Positions 58,802 through 64,000 of a stretch of DNA of 64,000 bases are shown here, one piece after another. Source of the DNA: Bacteroidales bacterium (GTDB lineage: Bacteria > Bacteroidota > Bacteroidia > Bacteroidales > UBA932); contig JAFZVQ010000011.1 of NCBI GenBank assembly GCA_017617715.1, positions 1-64,000 on the forward strand, in the 5' to 3' direction. The translations under genes and the position numbers were made by a program. The notes beneath the pieces are model-generated. The model was not told the DNA's origin, did not search any database, and was given only the letters and a program-made list of their open reading frames with translations. Position 1 is the stretch's first letter. Every line of letters starts with the position of its first letter.

Positions 58802-59877
58802 AACACCTTATCGACCCTACAGACCTCTCCAAGGCCGAAACCGACGAGATCGTGGCCCTCGCCGAAGACATTATCGCGCACCGCGAAAAGTATCAGGACC
58901 TCTGCGCGCACCGCAAGCTTGCCACATTGTTTTACGAGCCCAGCACCCGCACGCGCCTGAGTTTCACGTCGGCCATGATGGAGCTGGGTGGCAACGTGCT
59001 CGGTTTTTCCGACGCCCGCAACTCTTCCGTGAGCAAGGGCGAGACGGTGCAGGACACCGTGCGCGTGGTCGGTTGCTTCGCGGACGTGATAGCCATGCGC
59101 CACTACATCGAGGGCGCGCCGCTCGCCGCTTCGCTGGTCTCCCCCGTGCCCATCATCAACGCCGGCGACGGCAGCCACAGCCACCCCACGCAGACGCTGA
59201 CGGACCTGCTGACCATCAAGCGTGAGCTCGGGAGCATCGACGGCATCACCATCGGCTTCTGCGGCGACCTGCGTTTCGGCCGCACCGTGCATTCGCTGAT
59301 CAAGGCGCTGGCGCGTTACGAAGATATCAAGGTGGTGCTTATTGCGCCGGACGAGCTGCGCCTGCCGGACTACATCAAGCAGGACGTGTGCGAGAAGATG
59401 GGGGTGAGCTACAGGGAGGTGCGGACCATCGAGGAGGTGATGCCGGAGCTGGACGTGCTGTATATGACGCGCGTGCAGAAGGAGCGTTTTCTGGATGAGG
59501 ACGAGTTCGACAGGGTGAAGGACAGTTTCGTGCTGGACAGCGCGAGGATGGCGCTTGCGAAGGAGCACATGGCCGTGCTGCATCCGCTGCCTCGCGTGAA
59601 CGAGATCCTGCAGGAGGTGGATGCGGATCCGCGGGCCGCGTATTTCAGGCAGGTGGAGAACGGCAAGTTCGTGCGTATGGCGCTGATCAGCAAGCTGCTG
59701 GAGTGGAAGGACGACCCCTCGCATGGCATGCCGGAGCGCCCGCTGGCTCAGTCGGCCGGCCGCTGCTCCAATCCGAAGTGCATCTGTAACTGCGAGAATG
59801 TGGAGCCGCGTTTCCGCCGCACCGACGAAGGAATGGTGCGTTGTGCCTACTGTGATGCCAAGATATCGGCAAATTGA
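58798..59877 (+). CDS. pyrB: Aspartate carbamoyltransferase with C-terminal PyrI-like zinc domain
   Basis: Condenses carbamoyl phosphate and aspartate. It has 359 residues, about 50 more than usual. The catalytic chain is complete: FYEPSTRTRLSFTSAM, ARNSSVSKGETVQDT, GDGSHSHPTQTLTDL, GDLRFGRTVHSLIKAL and LHPLPRVNEI. The extra tail has CSNPKC and CAYC pairs spaced like the zinc ligands of the regulatory chain PyrI, but the nucleotide-binding domain of PyrI is absent. It is the last gene of the pyr operon. Confidence 0.95.
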   Translation: MKHLIDPTDLSKAETDEIVALAEDIIAHREKYQDLCAHRKLATLFYEPSTRTRLSFTSAMMELGGNVLGFSDARNSSVSKGETVQDTVRVVGCFADVIAMRHYIEGAPLAASLVSPVPIINAGDGSHSHPTQTLTDLLTIKRELGSIDGITIGFCGDLRFGRTVHSLIKALARYEDIKVVLIAPDELRLPDYIKQDVCEKMGVSYREVRTIEEVMPELDVLYMTRVQKERFLDEDEFDRVKDSFVLDSARMALAKEHMAVLHPLPRVNEILQEVDADPRAAYFRQVENGKFVRMALISKLLEWKDDPSHGMPERPLAQSAGRCSNPKCICNCENVEPRFRRTDEGMVRCAYCDAKISAN

Positions 59878-59878
59878 T

Positions 59879-59886
59879 TATCTTTG
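59879..59886 (+). promoter_or_regulatory. -7 box of the DUF5020 gene
   Basis: TATCTTTG, 6 nt before the ATG at 59893 and immediately after the pyrB stop, giving this gene its own promoter. Confidence 0.6.
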
Positions 59887-59892
59887 CAGGGT

Positions 59893-60621
59893 ATGAAGAA
59901 AGTTTTCGCATCCCTCCTGCTGGCCGCCGCCGTGCTTGCCGGCGCGCAGACAGCCTCCGCCCAGACCGATGTCCGGGCGCTCTACAACATCTACGGCAGC
60001 GACACTCCCGGCAGCCTCTGGCTTGAGAGCTGGGGCACCGACAGCTGGGGCGACACCTTTTTCCAGGGCGGTTTCGGGATGCAGACAGGCCCGCTGCGCC
60101 CCGTAGGCGGCCGCATCGAACTGGCGCGGGATTTCAATCTCTGGCAGGAGGTGCCTGTGCTGAAGGATTTCAGCATCCACACCGAATACAACGCTATCCT
60201 GAACATGGGCAACAGCAACTGGCTGTTCGGGATTTCCTACACCGTACCGGTCGAGAAGCATCTTCTCCGCGCCACGGTTTCATACAAGACCTTCAATGGC
60301 AGCGCTTCCTCCCTGGCGCCCGTGCAGGTCACGCTGATGTGGCGCATGAAGGATTTGTTCGGGGCCGAGGGCCTGGAGTTCCGCGGCCTCGCCAAGGGCT
60401 GGGGCGAAGTCACGAGATACTGGTATGCCGAGGAGAAGCCGAGCAACGGCATGATGGGCCTGATGATCTTCACGGCCAATCCCCAGATCTGGTACGCCTT
60501 CGGCCGCTTCATCAACTTCGACGGCCTCAGCATCGGCACCGAGCTGGAGTTCTCCTACCACTGGCTCGGCTGCTTCGGCTTCCGCTTCCGCCCCTCCGCC
60601 GGCCTCAAACTGTCATTCTGA
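59893..60621 (+). CDS. DUF5020-like outer membrane beta-barrel protein
   Basis: A 242-residue exported protein. It has a signal peptide (MKKVFASLLLAAAVLAGAQTASA), then alternating amphipathic strands ending in an aromatic C-terminus. Recognisable stretches are GGFGMQTGPLRPVGGRIELA, MLNG-type turns and LSIGTELEFSYHW. It resembles DUF5020 proteins, related to Tsx-type nucleoside channels. Location right after the pyr operon fits nucleoside uptake, but this is inference. The last codons (LSF and stop) are provided by a copy of the dispersed repeat, so the C-terminus may be altered. Confidence 0.75.
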   Translation: MKKVFASLLLAAAVLAGAQTASAQTDVRALYNIYGSDTPGSLWLESWGTDSWGDTFFQGGFGMQTGPLRPVGGRIELARDFNLWQEVPVLKDFSIHTEYNAILNMGNSNWLFGISYTVPVEKHLLRATVSYKTFNGSASSLAPVQVTLMWRMKDLFGAEGLEFRGLAKGWGEVTRYWYAEEKPSNGMMGLMIFTANPQIWYAFGRFINFDGLSIGTELEFSYHWLGCFGFRFRPSAGLKLSF

Positions 60622-60671
60622 GCGCAGCGAAGAATCTCCCCCCCTGTCATTCTGAGCGAAGCGAAGAATCT
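60611..60671 (+). repeat. Two direct copies of the dispersed palindromic repeat unit
   Basis: 60611-60637 and 60645-60671 are 27-bp units (start TGTCATTCTGAGCG, end GAAGAATCT) that differ at one base. The first contains the stop codon of the upstream DUF5020 gene. Confidence 0.85.
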
Positions 60672-60920
60672 CCCCCGGAACATAAACGGCCTATTTGTTC
60701 CCAAAAACGAAAAAGATGTGAGATCGGGAACAAATCACGCTCGTTTGTTCCCGGTCAGAGAAACCCCTCCCGTTCAAGTGGCCACGGGCGGCCACTGATT
60801 TGCGGCAGCAACCTCTCCTCCGGCACCCGGATACGCGTAACAGGGACAAACCTTTGCTTAGCAGGAATCCTTTGAAAACTGACAAAGATATGTTACTCAA
60901 CCGCCCCATCCCACAATTAT
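60672..60920. other. Intergenic region with inverted repeat and orphan minus-strand promoter
   Basis: No gene is assigned. A 10-bp stem (60725-60734 with 60744-60753, CGGGAACAAA / TTTGTTCCCG) lies 3' of a further TTTGTTCCC copy near 60695. On the minus strand a good -7 box TATCTTTG (60893-60900) is not followed by an ATG, so it may drive a small RNA through this region. A 72-codon minus-strand frame (60691-60909) has no convincing family. Confidence 0.45.
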
Positions 60921-61283
60921 CTAACTGGCTACCGGAACAGAAAGACGTTTAGAAATCTTGCGGTAGTTCCTATGCATCACGGTCTGCAACTGCTTATTGC
61001 TCCGAATAATACTCAAAATATCCGGCGACTCATACTCCTGCATCTCTGAGCTAGACGTCCAGCCATGTGCACTAAGGTCGTCTTTGAGGGTCCCGTTTTC
61101 GAGACCGAACCGTAGATACTCAGTTACAACTACTTCAAAGGACTTCTTCGCCTCATCCATGGTGGCGCCATACCCGCACAAATCCAAAGCAGGGGCATAC
61201 ATCATCTGCACACCGTCCTCTTTGTATGAAAAAACATCCAGCCAAACCCTGATGTTAGTAGTATTGATATCGATACGGTTCAT
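60921..61283 (-). CDS. HicB-like antitoxin domain protein, no HicA partner seen
   Basis: A 120-residue protein. The stretch MMYAPALDLCGYGATMDEAK with the following helix KKSFEVVVTEYLRF matches the HicB partial RNase H fold. The C-terminal 40 residues (DILSIIRSNKQLQTVMHRNY) do not obviously form the usual DNA-binding end. HicB is normally paired with a HicA mRNA interferase, but neither side has one. A -7 box (TATTTTTG, 61303-61310) lies 19 nt upstream. It may be an orphan or a regulator adopted for another use. The region is more AT-rich than the operon to its left. Confidence 0.65.
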   Translation of the reverse strand: MNRIDINTTNIRVWLDVFSYKEDGVQMMYAPALDLCGYGATMDEAKKSFEVVVTEYLRFGLENGTLKDDLSAHGWTSSSEMQEYESPDILSIIRSNKQLQTVMHRNYRKISKRLSVPVAS

Positions 61284-61302
61284 ATTCGTTATTCAAGTCG
61301 AG

Positions 61303-61310
61303 CAAAAATA
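61303..61310 (-). promoter_or_regulatory. -7 box of the HicB-like gene
   Basis: TATTTTTG on the minus strand. A second similar box lies further upstream at 61422-61429. An imperfect palindrome (61442-61465, AAAGAAT..ATTCTTT) may be an operator. Confidence 0.5.
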
Positions 61311-61525
61311 AATACTTTTACTCAATAATCCAAACGGAAGAAGGGGGCTCACTTGTCCTTTCCCATTTTGTGATTCATGTAGAACTATAACCCGCCAGGC
61401 AGCACGAGCGAAAGACAAAGGCAAAAATAAATCTTTCCATAAAAGAATCATACGCATAATTCTTTCGATTTCCGCGAGCCGTTTTAAAAATCAGCAAAAT
61501 CTTTATTGCCATTGAAAAAAGAGTC

Positions 61526-61555
61526 TTGACAATTAAATAATGATTCGTATATTTG
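61526..61555 (+). promoter_or_regulatory. Strong consensus promoter of a short transcript
   Basis: TTG (61526-61528) and TATATTTG (61548-61555) are spaced 19 nt, one of the best matches to the Bacteroidota consensus in the window. The nearest downstream feature is a terminator 40 nt away, not an ORF. Confidence 0.7.
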
Positions 61556-61560
61556 TAGCG

Positions 61561-61626
61561 TCATTTTGGATTAACATTATTATAGCTAATCAATAGGCAT
61601 CCCATCCCAAGTGAGATGCCTTTTTT
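61561..61626 (+). ncRNA. Candidate small RNA or terminated leader of about 65 nt
   Basis: Predicted transcript from just after the promoter at 61526-61555 to the terminator at 61595-61626. It contains no ORF of useful length. It could be an independent small RNA, or an attenuated leader of the 58-codon ORF at 61704. Start and end are inferred from the promoter and terminator only. Confidence 0.5.
61595..61626 (+). terminator. Intrinsic terminator
   Basis: AGGCATC (61595-61601) pairs with GATGCCT (61615-61621), followed by a run of six T. Confidence 0.7.
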
Positions 61627-61703
61627 ATCCTCTCGGAGAATTAGGGCCAACGGGTGTAGTTTGCAACCGCCGGAATGCGTTTTACAAGCTATAATAATAC
61701 AAA

Positions 61704-61880
61704 ATGAACAGAGAACGCACATTCCCTGCAGGCATGAAACTTCAAGTTGAAGTCAGAATGCCCGGTCTTGCCCGCGTGAGTTCGTACACTCGGATTCAGA
61801 ACGGCAGGCCAGTGAAAGTCCGGTCTTACTATAGACGCTCTTGGGAAGCAGACGTAGTATCTGTCCGGATCAGTACCTAA
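61704..61880 (+). CDS. Small basic protein with a YxRxxxG...V.SYYRR motif
   Basis: A 58-codon frame (MNRERTFPAGMKLQVEVRM...) ending before a clear terminator. The middle reads VSSYTRIQNGRPVKVRSYYR, like the repeated Y-x-R-x-x-G-x-x-V-x-x-Y-x-R pattern of short uncharacterised proteins in bacteria and phages. The codon pattern and the terminator right behind it support translation. The function is unknown, and the -7 box is only found upstream of the 61561-61626 RNA. Confidence 0.5.
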   Translation: MNRERTFPAGMKLQVEVRMPGLARVSSYTRIQNGRPVKVRSYYRRSWEADVVSVRIST

Positions 61881-61912
61881 CCAAGGTAGTCTTCTTCCGT
61901 CCCTGCGGCCCG

Positions 61913-61937
61913 GGGAGAGCTTCGGCTCTCCCTTTTC
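61913..61937 (+). terminator. Intrinsic terminator with TTCG loop
   Basis: GGGAGAGC-TTCG-GCTCTCCC followed by TTTT; it ends the transcript of the 58-codon ORF. Confidence 0.85.
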
Positions 61938-62061
61938 TGTTGGGCGTAGTCGCCGTCATCCGGCTCCAGACAATCTCACGCTAAAGTGACTCAATCTGTC
62001 GGATTTCGAGGTTCAAGAAAAGGTTGTTCTGGTTTAAATTGCAAAGTGCTGAATAATTGCG

Positions 62062-62069
62062 TATATTTG
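62062..62069 (+). promoter_or_regulatory. -7 box of the small peptide/lipoprotein operon
   Basis: TATATTTG, 27 nt before the ATG at 62097. Confidence 0.6.
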
Positions 62070-62096
62070 CGAAATTGCACAATAACCTACACAGAC

Positions 62097-62231
62097 ATGA
62101 TTAATAAAATGTATTTTGCCCCGTCGCTTAGGATAGAGATTATAACTATCGGGCGCACGCTAATGCTAAGCAACATTGAGTCCATGAGCGTTGATAAGAG
62201 TGATTCCAACAATGATGATTATTGGCAATAA
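62097..62231 (+). CDS. Small peptide upstream of a fimbrillin-like lipoprotein
   Basis: A 44-codon ORF: a short N-terminus with MYFAPSLRIEII, then a hydrophobic-to-polar change at LMLSN, and an acidic tail (SDSNNDDYWQ). Short peptides of this shape, with an aromatic-Pro start and an acidic C-terminus, are often seen in Bacteroidales next to surface lipoprotein genes; no function is known. It follows the -7 box at 62062-62069 and precedes the lipoprotein gene by 19 nt, so the two probably share a transcript. Confidence 0.55.
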   Translation: MINKMYFAPSLRIEIITIGRTLMLSNIESMSVDKSDSNNDDYWQ

Positions 62232-62250
62232 CAGCAAAATGGACAGGATT

Positions 62251-64000
62251 ATGAAAAAAACAGTTCTTTATTTGGCTACTATTCTTGCTGCCGTATCTTG
62301 TGGCAAGGAACCTGTAGAACCTGTTGTTCCTGGGCAGGACGAGAATCCCGCAGTGGAAGAATCAAATAATGGTGAAGTGAGGACGGTAAGCGTCCGTGCC
62401 GGTATTGCGGCCTCTAAGGCAGCAGTCGATGATAATTCAGGAGCGATGACTTGGCAGGAGGGCGATGCCATCGGCGTGTGGACCGGAAGCGAATTCACTG
62501 AATTTATCGTTGACAATAACACTCTAAATGACGATTATCCTACATTTACGGCTTCTTTGTCTGAGGGCCAAGAGGTGGGTGATCTGGCGGTTTATCCGTA
62601 CAATAGCCTGGATTCGTATAATTCCGGCACCAGTGCCCTTACCGTAAATCTGCCGTCGGAGTATGCGTATTCCGCCGCGAACAGCCGCGCCTTCTTGGTC
62701 GCCACAAACAGCGATAAAGAAGTCACCGGCGGCACGCCTTCCGGGGTCAAAAAATACACGTTCAAGCATCTGGGCGCATGCATGAAAATCACCTTGTCGG
62801 ACATGAATAAGGCTATTGGATATGTAACCGTTTCTTCTACATCCAAGAAGCTTTCCGGCACCTATACCGTGACTCTCTCCGGCTCCGGTGATGAAGAATT
62901 GACAATCGCTTCTACTGAAACAGCGGCCGAGCAAACAATCAAGATAAACATGCCAGAGGAGATTACTGAGGATAATCTGTCTTTCTACGTTCCGGTCCCC
63001 GCCGGGGAAATAACTGGTTTCCGTGTAAAGGCATATACCGCGGATGATGGCGAATTGATTTCCAAAGGCCCGTCTACTCCTCCCAGTCTCACCCGTACTA
63101 CTCTTAAGATTCTTCCGGCACTCTCGGTGAAAGTCCTGGGTGGTGGACGAGGCACAGATTCGTCTTATCCTATGTTAATTTCCAGCAAGGATGACCTGGT
63201 ACAGCTTTCTGCCTGGACAAATAACGCGTCTTATCGTAATGCGTTCCGTGGGCTATATTACAAACAGAGCGCAAATATTACTTTTGATGGTGAAGAGTTA
63301 TTTGATCCAATCTCACAATCTGCTGTTTATCCGTTTACTGGTAAGTATCATGGTAACGGTAAAACCATTACCAATTTAAAGATTGATTCTTCAGTAGAGA
63401 ATACCGGATTATTCGGTTACATCGAGTCTAGCTGTACAATTTATAAACTGAATCTAGTTAATCCTACAGTTGTAGGCATAAATTGCACAGGATCGTTATG
63501 CGGTTTTTCGAAAGGGAAAATCTCAACTTGTACGGTAACAGGTGCGGACATAGATGGAACTGAGTGGGTTGGAGGAATTACCGGTTATACTAATAAAATA
63601 GTTGAAAGTTGTAATTTTACAGGGCATGTTGATGCCTCTGCGGATCGGGCTGGAGGCATTGTCGGCTATGGAACAGTAACAGTAACTGGTTGTAACGTGA
63701 ATCCAGGATCCGAGATTAATGCGAGTACCCAATCTGCAGGAGGTATTGTTGGCAGGGCGAAAGGTTGTACGATAACTGGTTGTAAGATTCTTTCTACAGA
63801 GGTTTCTCCTACGACGATTCAAGCGCCCGCTCATGTGGGGGGCATATTAGGCCAGGCTAATAATGGCGTTTCTACTACTATAACCGGCAATGAAGTGCAA
63901 GCACACACATTTGTTAAGAGTTATAACATATCTACTTCCTCTTATGGTAATTATTCCGGTGGTATTCTGGGTTCCCACTATATGGGAGCCAATTCGTCAA
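62251..64000 (+). CDS. Fimbrillin-like/GLUG surface lipoprotein, 3' end outside the window
   Basis: The frame runs off the right edge after 583 codons. The start MKKTVLYLATILAAVSC is a lipoprotein signal; an in-frame ATG at 62239 would add four residues. Residues 45-290 are fimbrillin-like, with MTWQEGDAIGVWTG, YTFKHLGACMKITL and LSFYVPVPAGEITGF. From about 310 it has GLUG-type repeats (WVGGITGYTNKIVESCNF, RAGGIVGYGTVTVTGCNV). It has the same module order as the two lipoproteins at 13-19 kb but a lower GC content. The C-terminal module is unknown because the gene is cut. Confidence 0.85.
   Translation, partial: MKKTVLYLATILAAVSCGKEPVEPVVPGQDENPAVEESNNGEVRTVSVRAGIAASKAAVDDNSGAMTWQEGDAIGVWTGSEFTEFIVDNNTLNDDYPTFTASLSEGQEVGDLAVYPYNSLDSYNSGTSALTVNLPSEYAYSAANSRAFLVATNSDKEVTGGTPSGVKKYTFKHLGACMKITLSDMNKAIGYVTVSSTSKKLSGTYTVTLSGSGDEELTIASTETAAEQTIKINMPEEITEDNLSFYVPVPAGEITGFRVKAYTADDGELISKGPSTPPSLTRTTLKILPALSVKVLGGGRGTDSSYPMLISSKDDLVQLSAWTNNASYRNAFRGLYYKQSANITFDGEELFDPISQSAVYPFTGKYHGNGKTITNLKIDSSVENTGLFGYIESSCTIYKLNLVNPTVVGINCTGSLCGFSKGKISTCTVTGADIDGTEWVGGITGYTNKIVESCNFTGHVDASADRAGGIVGYGTVTVTGCNVNPGSEINASTQSAGGIVGRAKGCTITGCKILSTEVSPTTIQAPAHVGGILGQANNGVSTTITGNEVQAHTFVKSYNISTSSYGNYSGGILGSHYMGANSS

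Noticed and set aside
60691..60909. HicA partner for the HicB-like gene
   Set aside because: The 72-codon frame has no HicA motif (no GSH core), is very Cys/Arg/Ser rich, and its start codon lies before the -7 box. It looks like noncoding sequence with repeats.

Overview
The window looks like a chromosome segment of a fairly GC-rich (about 60 %) member of the Bacteroidales. This rests on several signs: lipoproteins with fimbrillin-like domains, a type III glutamine synthetase, small Bacteroidota families such as DUF4293 and DUF5020, almost no Shine-Dalgarno sequences, and many copies of the Bacteroidota -7 promoter box TAnnTTTG, often only 3-9 nt from a start codon. The genus cannot be fixed from the sequence; an uncultured gut or rumen lineage is a reasonable guess.

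Layout. 1-11.3 kb: end of an unknown gene, fabF, a membrane LytTR regulator with DUF4293 and a nucleoside phosphorylase (the block is bracketed by a 27-bp inverted repeat), then prfA, an acetyltransferase-like gene, tcdA, an S9 peptidase lipoprotein and a DUF2207/lemA pair. 11.3-22.7 kb: recG, two large surface lipoproteins (one ending in an SGNH hydrolase), a radical SAM/SPASM enzyme coupled to a nuclease lipoprotein. 22.7-23.25 kb: tRNA-Ser followed by a cloverleaf-like inverted-repeat element. 23.25-31.9 kb: DsbD fused to a propeller-like domain, a sodium:solute symporter, a helix-hairpin-helix protein, rsmI, tdk, xerD and a C11 peptidase lipoprotein. 31.9-35.8 kb: guaB, a short guaA, and a lower-GC toxin-antitoxin pair. 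35.8-50.3 kb: a minus-strand purine operon read purC2-purE-purL-purC1-purF-purM-purN-purH-purD-folD-glnN. 50.5-59.9 kb: a divergent plus-strand operon with every UMP-pathway gene (pyrC-carA-carB-pyrK-pyrD-pyrF-pyrE-pyrB). 59.9-64 kb: a DUF5020 outer-membrane protein, repeats, a solitary HicB-like gene, a likely small RNA, two small ORFs and a truncated fimbrillin-like lipoprotein.

The main observation is that all four glutamine-using nucleotide enzymes in the window have a lost or damaged glutamine amidotransferase site. GuaA has no amidotransferase domain. PurF lacks the N-terminal nucleophile Cys and has changed partner residues. CarA has Gly for the catalytic Cys and Gln for the catalytic His. 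PurL has an in-frame TGA just before its catalytic His/Glu, with the old C-terminus still readable behind it. The ammonia-using halves of these enzymes look intact. My inference is that this organism makes nucleotides from free ammonia, with a type III glutamine synthetase at the end of the purine operon. Other notable points are a composite AbiEi-like/MNT antitoxin with a HepT toxin, dispersed palindromic repeats that have become in-frame peptide in three proteins, and one fimbrillin-like N-terminal module joined to several different C-terminal modules.
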